Assembly: GCF_004138485.1 (NCBI RefSeq)
Contig: NZ_RYEV01000006.1
Span: forward strand, 186,001 to 250,000
Reading direction: 5' to 3'
Source of the DNA: Peristeroidobacter soli
GTDB taxonomy: Bacteria > Pseudomonadota > Gammaproteobacteria > Steroidobacterales > Steroidobacteraceae
Length of the DNA: 64,000 nucleotides
The notes under the pieces are model-generated. The model searched no databases, had not been told where the DNA came from, and saw only the letters and a program-made list of their open reading frames with translations. A program made the translations under genes and the position numbers. This document shows positions 1 to 6,874 of this stretch, piece after piece; position 1 is the first letter of the stretch, and the number at the start of each line of letters is the position of its first letter.

Positions 1-450
1 CATGGTGGCGCATTCCTGCTGGCGGAAGCGCGCGGGCACGAAGATGATCCGGGTGCCGACATCCTTCAGGATGAATTGCAGCTCGCGATCGCGCAACGAT
101 GGCAGGATGGGATTCACGACCATGCCAGCCAGCGTCGCGGCGAGGTAGATGGTGGCGGCTTCGTGCCAGTTCGGCAGCATGAAGGAAATCACGCTGCCCG
201 TCGGTGCTCGCGCCAGCATCGCATGCGCGAGTGCCGTCGCCTCGGCATGCAGCGTTTCACAATCGACGTGACGCTCGCCGTCGATCAGCAGGATTCGCTT
301 TGGGGTTTGCCGGGCGGCTCGCTGAAGCGCGTCGGCGAGGGTCTCGCGGACCCATTGGCCGCGTGCATATGCCTGCGATGCCCGTTCATCGTCCCACCGG
401 ATCGACCGTCCGGCGACCAGTTTTCGCTGTGTGCTCAAATCTCTCGGCAT
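1..450 (-). CDS. AMP-dependent acyl-CoA synthetase, N-terminal 150 aa (cut by window edge)
   Basis: An open frame runs leftwards from the ATG at 450 to base 1 without a stop. The translation has the N-terminal layout of ANL-family acyl-CoA/aryl-CoA ligases: a basic start, then a segment with LIDGERH, then FMLPNWHEAATIYLAATLAGMVV-type sequence (about residues 98-120) followed by NPILPSLRDRELQFILKD. This is the part before the P-loop. The ATP-binding loop and the C-terminal lid lie outside the window. By family such enzymes activate a carboxylic acid to its CoA thioester in the cytoplasm; the substrate cannot be read from this fragment. It is divergent from the acyl-CoA dehydrogenase at 618, which fits a beta-oxidation or steroid/aromatic-acid cluster (inference). 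Confidence 0.85.
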   Translation of the reverse strand, partial: MPRDLSTQRKLVAGRSIRWDDERASQAYARGQWVRETLADALQRAARQTPKRILLIDGERHVDCETLHAEATALAHAMLARAPTGSVISFMLPNWHEAATIYLAATLAGMVVNPILPSLRDRELQFILKDVGTRIIFVPARFRQQECATM

Positions 451-617
451 CGTTGCGGCCTTTCGGAGCTTGCAATCCTACCGACCGCGGTGTCGGAGGG
501 TCTTGATTACTAGCGACATTCGCGCAGCGCGCGGAGCCATGGGGGTGTCGTACAGCGTCAAGCCGCTGCTCACGCCCGATCCTTAAAATGCCTCAATCTC
601 CACGATGAGGCAGTTAC

Positions 618-1568
618 TTGCAGGCCCAGACCCGCTATCACCCCGATGCCGAGCAACTGGCGCTGGCGGGCACGATCGAGGAATCGCTCGACAGCCTGGT
701 GCCGGTGGCCCGATTGCATGCGGCGCTCGAAGAAAGTGCCGATGCCTGGTCCAGCCTTCGGGACCTCGGTGTGTTCGGTATCAGTGTGGATGAAGCGCGC
801 GGTGGTAGCGGGCTCGGTGCGGTTGAAGAAGCGCTGATCGTCATGGGCCTGGGCCGACGCCTGGTATCGCCCGCGGTGCTCGCGACGATTGGTGCGGGAC
901 CGGCCTTGGTCGCCAGTGGAAATGCCGACAAGAACGTTGCGGCCGCGTATCGCTCCAACGGGCGCACGGTCGTTGTGGACGAGTCGCAGACCAGCCTCGT
1001 CCTGGTGCGCGAGGGCGATAGCGCGACTCTGTACAACAGCTCGCCGGGCCGAAGCATCGATCGTCGCTTGTGGCTCGCGGGACTCAGCGAAATCGACACC
1101 CCCAGTGAGCCATTGGCCAGGCTCGATGCGCATGACGTTCTACGACTGCGTTTGATCGATGCCGCTGCGCTCGCCGGAATCGCCGCTGCCGTGCTCGACA
1201 TGGCAGTCGCCTACGCTGGCATTCGCGAACAATTCGGCCGACCGATCGGCACGTTCCAGGCCATCAAGCACCATTGTTCCAACATGGCAATGGCTGCGCG
1301 TTGCGCGCGTGATCAAACGAACTTTGCCGCGGTCGCTCTCGACGACGACCGCGACGATGCCGCCCTCCAGGTCGAATGCGCACTGCTCGTGGCCGGGCAG
1401 GCGGCGCTCGACAACACGGGCAAGAACATTCAGATCCACGGCGGCATCGGCTTCAGCGACGAGGCCGATCCGCATCTGTTCCTGAAGCGAGCCCAGTTGC
1501 AGCTCGCAATCGCCGGCGGCCTGGAAGCGACCAACGCCCGCATCGCCAACCTGCCGTCGAAGTGGTAG
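618..1568 (+). CDS. acyl-CoA dehydrogenase family protein, short (316 aa) form
   Basis: The flavin-dependent acyl-CoA dehydrogenase fold is recognisable from the C-terminal half: EQFGRPIGTFQAIKHH at 204-219 and IQIHGGIGFSDEADPH at 271-286. At 316 aa it is shorter than the usual ~380 aa. It stops soon after the IHGG segment and lacks a YEGT-type motif carrying the catalytic glutamate. In bacterial steroid and side-chain catabolism, heterotetrameric dehydrogenases pair a catalytic subunit with a shorter partner, and this gene fits the partner type (inference). The start is TTG at 618, preceded by GATGAGGCAG. An SDR follows 34 bp downstream on the same strand. Confidence 0.8.
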   Translation: MQAQTRYHPDAEQLALAGTIEESLDSLVPVARLHAALEESADAWSSLRDLGVFGISVDEARGGSGLGAVEEALIVMGLGRRLVSPAVLATIGAGPALVASGNADKNVAAAYRSNGRTVVVDESQTSLVLVREGDSATLYNSSPGRSIDRRLWLAGLSEIDTPSEPLARLDAHDVLRLRLIDAAALAGIAAAVLDMAVAYAGIREQFGRPIGTFQAIKHHCSNMAMAARCARDQTNFAAVALDDDRDDAALQVECALLVAGQAALDNTGKNIQIHGGIGFSDEADPHLFLKRAQLQLAIAGGLEATNARIANLPSKW

Positions 1569-1602
1569 CGTCCTCGCTTGCAACTTGCAGGCGGAGCTCG
1601 AT

Positions 1603-2295
1603 ATGAATCTTTCCGGCAGGAAGATCGTCATCACCGGCGCGTTCGGCGCGCTCGGGACCAAGGTGTCGGCGGCTGTTCGCGCGGCTGGTGCGAGCGTGGC
1701 TTGCATCGATCACTCGCCGACGGCGAGAGCGCCGGATTCGTTGAACAACTGCGTGGTGATCGGCGGCGTCGACCTGACATTGCCTGATGCAGCGGCTGCG
1801 GCCCTGCAGGCTGCCGCCAAACAGATGGGCGGGCTCGACGGCCTGGTCAATATCGCCGGCGGCTTCCGCTGGGAGAAGGTCGAGGGCGGCGGCATCGCCA
1901 CCTGGGATCAGCTGTACAACCTCAACCTGCGCACTGCCGTGAACGCGGTGCAGGCCGCGTTGCCGTTGATCGGCACTGAGCACGGACGAATCGTCAATGT
2001 CGGCGCGGCCGGTTCGATCAAGGCCGGCACTGGCATGGGGGCGTACGCCGCTTCCAAAGCCGGCGTTGCGAAGCTCACCGAGGCGCTGGCCGACGAGCTG
2101 AAGGACAAAGGCGTATGTGTCAACGCCATCCTGCCGAGCATCATCGATACGCCGGCGAATCGCGCCGACATGCCCGATGCGGATCCCGCCCGCTGGGTCA
2201 AGCCGGAGCAGATCGGGGACCTGGTCGTGTTCTTGCTCTCGGATCATTCCAGCGCGATTACCGGCGCGCTGATTCCGATCACGGGCCGGGTTTGA
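1603..2295 (+). CDS. short-chain dehydrogenase/reductase (SDR)
   Basis: A 230-aa classical SDR. The dinucleotide-binding motif TGAFGALG is at residues 11-18, an NIAGG variant of the NNAG motif near 83-87, a candidate catalytic Ser at 138, and the YxxxK pair at Tyr148/Lys152. The ATG at 1603 is chosen over an in-frame TTG at 1585 because GGAG lies six bases upstream of it. It would reduce or oxidise a hydroxyl/keto group with NAD(P)(H); the substrate is unknown, though its place behind an acyl-CoA dehydrogenase suggests a beta-oxidation or steroid-type acyl intermediate. Its last 17 bases overlap the end of a truncated SnoaL-like gene on the opposite strand. Confidence 0.88.
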   Translation: MNLSGRKIVITGAFGALGTKVSAAVRAAGASVACIDHSPTARAPDSLNNCVVIGGVDLTLPDAAAAALQAAAKQMGGLDGLVNIAGGFRWEKVEGGGIATWDQLYNLNLRTAVNAVQAALPLIGTEHGRIVNVGAAGSIKAGTGMGAYAASKAGVAKLTEALADELKDKGVCVNAILPSIIDTPANRADMPDADPARWVKPEQIGDLVVFLLSDHSSAITGALIPITGRV

Positions 2296-2443
2296 GCACG
2301 TACCGTTCGTGATAGTCGAGCACGAAGTCCTCGGTGAACAACGCGCCGAACCCGGCCCAGTCCTTGGTATCGAGCATCCGGCAATAGCGCGCTTTGACTT
2401 TGCTGATTGCGAGATGCGCTTCGAGCGTGGCGGTGTCGGGCAT
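2279..2443 (-). pseudogene. SnoaL-like (NTF2 fold) protein, 3'-truncated to 54 aa
   Basis: Starts at ATG 2443 with AGGA about seven bases upstream and encodes MPDTATLEAHLAISKVKARY, then CRMLDTKDWAGFGALFTEDF. This is the first helix pair of SnoaL-like/NTF2-fold proteins, which are normally ~130 aa. The reading frame ends after 54 residues, where it runs into the 3' end of the convergent SDR, so the beta-sheet that forms the active cavity is missing. It lies 22 bp downstream of the acyl-CoA dehydrogenase on the same strand and was probably its operon partner. Remnant status is inferred from the length and the abrupt end. Confidence 0.65.
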
Positions 2444-2465
2444 GAGGTTTCCTAAGTGAGTGCGG

Positions 2466-3593
2466 TCATAGCGAACGCGCGATGACCATGCGTTGAATGT
2501 CGGACGTGCCTTCGTAGATCTGGCAGACGCGCACGTCGCGATAGATCTTGGCCAGACCGAACTCTTCGAGATAACCGTAGCCGCCGAGCGTCTGGATCGC
2601 GCCGGAGCAAACGGCTTCCGCGGTTTCGGAGGCAACCAGCTTCGCCATCGACGCTTCCTTCAAACATGGAGCGCCCGTGTCCTTGATGCTCGCTGCGTGC
2701 AGCACCAGCTGACGGGCGGCTTCGAGCCGCGCGGCGAGATCGGCGAGGCGGAAGCCCACGGCCTGGTGTTCGATGATGGCTTTGCCCATCGAGCGACGAT
2801 CCTTTGCGTAGCCGGTCGCGATTTCCAGGGCCGCCTGCGCCATGCCGATGGATTGCGAGGCGATGCCGATGCGGCCGGCTTCGAGATTCGACAGCGCGAT
2901 CCGATAGCCCTGGCCTTCGGCGCCCAGGCGCAGATCGTTTTCGATGCGCAGATCGTCGAAGCGCAGGCTGCACGTGTCCGAAGCGAGCTGGCCCAGTTTG
3001 TGTTCGACTTTATCCACGACGTAACCGGGCCGGTCGGTCGGCACCAGGAACGCGGAGATGCCTTTCTTGCCGGCGTCGGGATCGGTCACCGCGAATACGA
3101 TCGCGAGTCCGCCGATCTTTCCGGAGCTGATGAATTGTTTGCTGCCGTTGATCACATAGCCGCCTTCGACTTTGGTGGCGCGCGTGCGAATGGCGGAAGC
3201 GTCCGAGCCGGCATCGGCTTCGGTCAGCGCGAACGCGCCGATGGTGCGACCGTCGATCAAGTCGGGCAGATAGATCGCCTGCTGGGCCTCGGTGCCGTCT
3301 TTGATCAGCGCCGACACGATCAGGCTGTTTTGAATCGACAGAATGGTGGACAGCGCGCCGTCGGCGGCGGCGATCTCCATCAGCGCCAGCGCATACGACA
3401 CATAGTCGGCGCCCGCGCCGCCTTTCGACTCGGGCGCGGTCATGCCCATCAGGCCCAGCTCGGCGAGATCCTGGAACAGCTCGGGCGGGTAGGCGCGAGC
3501 GGCTTCGTAGCTCAATGCGTTGGGACGAATGCGTTCTTGGGCGAACTCGCGGACGGAATCGGCAATGGCTTGCTGCGTGGCGTTGAGTAGCAT
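2466..3593 (-). CDS. acyl-CoA dehydrogenase, full length (375 aa)
   Basis: A complete flavin-dependent acyl-CoA dehydrogenase. FALTEADAGSDA (about 121-132) is the conserved segment of the middle beta domain, GGYVINGSKQFISSG follows (144-158), and the C-terminus has YEGTSDIQRM (360-369), with Glu361 in the position of the catalytic base. The start is ATG 3593; the in-frame upstream extension has no recognisable sequence. It catalyses alpha,beta-dehydrogenation of an acyl-CoA, passing electrons to ETF, in the cytoplasm. Unlike the short homologue at 618, it has all catalytic elements. The truncated SnoaL gene follows it closely. Confidence 0.93.
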   Translation of the reverse strand: MLLNATQQAIADSVREFAQERIRPNALSYEAARAYPPELFQDLAELGLMGMTAPESKGGAGADYVSYALALMEIAAADGALSTILSIQNSLIVSALIKDGTEAQQAIYLPDLIDGRTIGAFALTEADAGSDASAIRTRATKVEGGYVINGSKQFISSGKIGGLAIVFAVTDPDAGKKGISAFLVPTDRPGYVVDKVEHKLGQLASDTCSLRFDDLRIENDLRLGAEGQGYRIALSNLEAGRIGIASQSIGMAQAALEIATGYAKDRRSMGKAIIEHQAVGFRLADLAARLEAARQLVLHAASIKDTGAPCLKEASMAKLVASETAEAVCSGAIQTLGGYGYLEEFGLAKIYRDVRVCQIYEGTSDIQRMVIARSL

Positions 3594-3727
3594 CGGCGGA
3601 GTCTTCGGTAAACAGGACGACAGCGTCACCGGCAAGGATGGCGAGGGAACCGCCCGGGTGCAAATGGCAGCGGGATTCAAGCGGATTGCGTGCACAAAAC
3701 CTGTCGCTTCCGATCAAGACCGCGCAT

Positions 3728-3900
3728 TCATATTGCAAAGTCGTAGCCACCGTTCACCGGGTAGGTCTGTCCGGTGATCCAGCCGGCGGCGTCGGAACAC
3801 AGGAACAGCGCCATGACGGCGACGTCCTCCGGCTTGCCGAAGCGGCGGATCACATAACGGGACACGATGGCTCTGGCCTGCTCGCCGGGTCGAGCGGAGG
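3728..3900 (-). pseudogene. SDR, C-terminal ~55 residues only
   Basis: Read leftwards, this stretch encodes ..RYVIRRFGKPEDVAVMALFL.. then CSDAAGWITGQTYPVNGGYD, FAI and stop TGA at 3730-3728. It is the unmistakable C-terminal segment of a FabG-like short-chain dehydrogenase (RFG-PEDVA, ITGQ, V-GG). No nucleotide-binding motif or YxxxK lies upstream. Beyond about 3900 the sequence loses SDR similarity and soon becomes an acyltransferase gene on the other strand. The 5' three-quarters of the gene is therefore gone. The exact junction, between about 3895 and 4000, cannot be placed by eye. Confidence 0.7.
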
Positions 3901-4003
3901 TTCCAGCATTGACGCGCTGATGTTCCGGGCCGGGACCGAGCGTATGCCGATCAATCAGGCAATGGGCGATTCCCTGCCCGTGTTCTGGAAGGTCATGTCA
4001 AGA

Positions 4004-4747
4004 ATGAGCACAGCAGCTGAGGCCATGTTGCCATGGCCGGTCGATGATTTTTCGAAGTACGGCCCGGTCGAGGCCCGGCCGGTGGGCAAGATCCAGGGAT
4101 TCGTGGGGCGGGCGATGCACCGCAATTGGGTGTCCATCCCGCACGTCGCTCATCACGACGATGCCGATGTCACCGGGTTCGAGCGTCGTCGCAAGGCATG
4201 GAATGCCGCGCATTCCGACGACAAGCGCACGTTGCTGCCGGTGCTGATGAAGGCCAGCGTCGCGGCCCTTCAGGCGCATCCGAAGTTCAATTGCTCGCTG
4301 AGCGCGGACGGCGCGACTCTGTTCATGAAGAATTATTTCAATGTCGGAGTGGCGGTCGACGTGCCGAGCGGTCTGCTCGTGCCGGTGATTCGCAATTGCG
4401 ATCAAAAGGACGTAGGACAGATCGCCCGCGAGGTCGTGCAGATTTCGGAGAAGGCGCGGACCAAGGGGTTGTCCATCGCCGAGATGGCAGGCGGATGTTT
4501 CACCCTGTCATCGCTCGGGCATATCGGTGGCACGGGCTTCACGCCGATCATCAATGCGCCGGAAGTGGCGATTCTCGGCATCTGCCGGACGCAGGATCGC
4601 TTCGTGCCCGACGCTGGTGGCAATCCCGTTCTGAAACAGTTGCTGCCGCTGTCGCTCAGCTATGACCACCGCGTCATCAACGGCGCCGACGCCGCTCGCT
4701 TCGTGCGCTTCATCGCCGATTGGCTCGGCACGTATCAGTTCGCCTAG
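4004..4747 (+). pseudogene. dihydrolipoamide acyltransferase (E2) catalytic domain, 5'-truncated
   Basis: Encodes the E2 inner-core acyltransferase domain of a 2-oxo-acid dehydrogenase complex: DFSKYGPVEARPVGKIQ, HRNWVSIPHVAHHDDADVT, then near the end SYDHRVINGADAARFVRF, which holds the catalytic His and Asp of the DHRxxDG-type motif. A full E2 begins with one or more lipoyl domains and an E1/E3-binding domain. Here those are absent, and the 5' side runs into the SDR remnant on the other strand. The ATG at 4004 (MSTAAEAML) has no clear ribosome site. The core itself looks intact (247 aa), so a residual product is possible, but without a lipoyl domain it could not act as an E2. Confidence 0.75.
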
Positions 4748-4872
4748 CTCGCCCAACGTTCGGCGTCGGCCACCGCTTCACGCATGGCGCGAAAGCCCCA
4801 GGCCAGGAACAGGGCAGCGATCGGGCAGCAGATAGCAATCAGCGCTGCCATGCCGAAGCCGATGCCTCGCGT
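4744..4872 (-). pseudogene. possible MFS transporter C-terminus (~40 residues)
   Basis: Leftward reading gives GFGMAALIAICCPIAALFLA then WGFRAMREAVADAERWAS and a TAG stop that overlaps the stop of the E2 remnant. One strongly hydrophobic helix followed by a short amphipathic basic tail is typical of the end of a major-facilitator permease. Sequence upstream of about 4872 does not continue it; instead a dioxygenase remnant begins on the other strand. The assignment rests on one helix and composition, so it is tentative. Confidence 0.35.
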
Positions 4873-5244
4873 GCCGATTCTCGCGTCGCTGCTGTCGATG
4901 CGGGTGCTGCCATCGACGGGCGGTGGGGACACCGAGTTCTGCAATACGTACGCCGCATACGATGATCTGTCGCACGAAGTCAAGCTGCAGATCGATAAAC
5001 TCCACGTGATGCATTCCGCCTGGAATACGCTGTTCTATTACGACCCGGAGCCGCGTGTCGATCTGCTACGGAACATGATGCGAATCGGCGATCGCGAGCT
5101 GCCGTCTACCGCCATACGTGGTCGGTCGGCGATCTGGTGATCTGGGCCAACACCGGCACGATGCATCGTGCGACTCCGTACGATCCCGTGTCGGGCCGCT
5201 CGTTACATCGGACCGAGCTCAAGGGTGAGGAAGCGTTTGCTTGA
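4862..5244 (+). pseudogene. TauD/TfdA-type 2-oxoglutarate dioxygenase remnant with internal deletion and frameshift
   Basis: Two pieces of a TauD/TfdA-family Fe(II)/2-oxoglutarate dioxygenase are visible. The first (about 4890-5050) reads GGGDTEFCNTYAAYDDLS then HSAWNTLFYYDPEP. The second, in another frame (about 5113-5244), reads YRHTWSVGDLVIWANTGTMH then RATPYDPVSGRSLHRTEL and includes the distal iron-binding His and substrate-binding Arg. The N-terminal part with the HxD motif, and the sequence between the pieces, are missing. It cannot encode an active enzyme. Its TGA overlaps the ATG of the MFS gene at 5244, so the original gene probably preceded that transporter in an operon. Confidence 0.7.
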
Positions 5245-6506
5245 TGTCTGAGGACACGAATAGAAGCGCGGTCACTGAATGGCGCCGCTTCGGTTTGCTG
5301 CCGCTTGCCGCTGCGCTCGGCTATGCGACGTCGGTTCTGCACGTCTACTCCCTCGGCGCGTTCATCGGGCCGTTACAGCATGAGTTTGGTTGGTCGCGCG
5401 CGCAGATTTCAGCAGGTCTGACTATCGCCGCTTTGATCAGCGCCATTGGCTGTATTCCGGTCGGCATGCTGGTGGATCGTATCGGGCCACGGCGCGTTGG
5501 ATTGATCGGCGTCGTTGCGATGAGCGCGGCACTCGCGTGTGCCAGCACGGCGACGGGTACGCCTGGGAACTGGCTGGCATTGTGGGGCGTGATCGCGGTC
5601 GGCACGTTCTTCGTGCAAGCGACGGTGTGGACGAGCGCGGTTGCCAGCCGCTTCGAGGCCTCTCGCGGCCTGGCATTTGCGATCACGCTATCGGGTGCGT
5701 CGCTGGCCGCGACGCTTTATCCCATTCTCGCGACGTGGCTGATCGGCAGCTACGGTTGGCGTACGGCGTATGTGTCGATGGGCGGCCTCTGGGTGGTGCT
5801 GGTGTTTCCGATTCTGTTCTTCTTGTTTCGTGGCGCTCACGATCGCGGGAAGGAGCAGTCAGCGGTCGCGCCGGCTGCGTTGACGGGCGTAAGCTTCGCG
5901 GCAGGGTTGCGATCGGCGGCACTCTATAAGTTGCTGATGGCGGCCGGGTTGTTCTCTTTCACGGTCATCGGAGTGGCGGTGCACTTCGTGCCCATTCTGA
6001 CCGACAGCGGCGCGACGCCGCTTTCCGCCGCGGGCATCGCTTCACTCGTTGGTGTGTTCTCCATCGTTGGCAGGCTAGGCACAGGATTTCTGCTGGACCG
6101 CTATCCGGGTCACATCGTTGGCGCGCTGGCGTTTCTGATTCCCATCGTGGCCTGTGCGCTGTTGTTGACCGACGGCGCGAATCCGGTGGGCCAGGCTGCC
6201 GCCGCCGCCATCTTCGGCCTGACGCTAGGCTCGGAGGTGGATGTGATCGCTTACCTGGCGGCCAAGCACTTCGGGCTAAAGAACTTCGGCGCGCTGTACG
6301 GCGTACTGCAGATGGCACTGGCCGGTGGGACCGCGTTCGGTCCGCTGGCGGCGGGTGCGGTCTTTGATCGGTACCAGAGTTATTCGCTGTTTCTGGTGTT
6401 GACGGCGGCGCTGATGGCGGCGAGCGCGATCGCATTGTTTACGCTCGGGCCGGTGAGACCAGCGGCAGCGACCCTGGGCTCGTCAGGCGCCGCTGCCGAC
6501 GCGTAA
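5244..6506 (+). CDS. major facilitator superfamily transporter (monocarboxylate-type)
   Basis: A 420-aa integral membrane protein with about twelve hydrophobic helices. The loop between helices 2 and 3 has GMLVDRIGPRRVGLIG, the MFS signature, and a second copy, GTGFLLDRYPGH, opens the C-terminal half. SLGAFIGPLQHEFGWSRAQISAG resembles the oxalate/formate and monocarboxylate branch. The ATG at 5244 overlaps the stop of the degraded dioxygenase by one base; GGTGAGGAAG lies about 12 bases upstream. It probably imports an organic acid or ester, and the remnant dioxygenase upstream may once have acted on the same substrate (inference). Confidence 0.85.
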   Translation: MSEDTNRSAVTEWRRFGLLPLAAALGYATSVLHVYSLGAFIGPLQHEFGWSRAQISAGLTIAALISAIGCIPVGMLVDRIGPRRVGLIGVVAMSAALACASTATGTPGNWLALWGVIAVGTFFVQATVWTSAVASRFEASRGLAFAITLSGASLAATLYPILATWLIGSYGWRTAYVSMGGLWVVLVFPILFFLFRGAHDRGKEQSAVAPAALTGVSFAAGLRSAALYKLLMAAGLFSFTVIGVAVHFVPILTDSGATPLSAAGIASLVGVFSIVGRLGTGFLLDRYPGHIVGALAFLIPIVACALLLTDGANPVGQAAAAAIFGLTLGSEVDVIAYLAAKHFGLKNFGALYGVLQMALAGGTAFGPLAAGAVFDRYQSYSLFLVLTAALMAASAIALFTLGPVRPAAATLGSSGAAADA

Positions 6507-6509
6507 ATC

Positions 6510-6715
6510 TCAGCTCTTCAGCAGCTGCCTGTTCACAAACGGGTCGTTGCCAACGAACAGCGGCTTGCCGCCGAACAGTGCCACTGATCTTCCAGCGGCG
6601 CGCCGCCCTGGGGCTCGGCGGAGCTCGTTTCACTCTGAGCGTATGCGACGCCGATGGAAAGTACAGTTGTCGCTGACAGCTTCGCCGCCGTGCGGCGCGC
6701 CTCGTTCCTCGTCAT
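6510..6715 (-). pseudogene. exported protein remnant: signal peptide joined out of frame to a C-terminus
   Basis: From ATG 6715 (AGGGGG nine bases upstream) the frame encodes a signal peptide, MTRNEARRTAAKLSATTVLS then IGVAYAQ, with a likely cleavage after AYA/AQ and a polar stretch SETSSAEPQGGAPLED. The frame then degenerates. In a neighbouring frame the sequence ends plausibly as ALFGGKPLFVGNDPFVNRQL, LKS, stop at 6510. I read this as an exported protein that has lost its middle and shifted frame. The family is not recognised. Convergent with the MFS gene that ends at 6506. Confidence 0.4.
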
Positions 6716-6874
6716 GCGAATGGCCCCCTGCCTCATCCTGTCGATGTTTGTCACGTCACATCGGGAAAGCCCGCGGGAGGTCTTGATGTCGGGCGACGAA
6801 CAACGCCGCTTTTGCGACACTGCTCGAGCATTTCACGAGTGAAACATTTGCATGCGCGATGGCGTGCAGATGTT

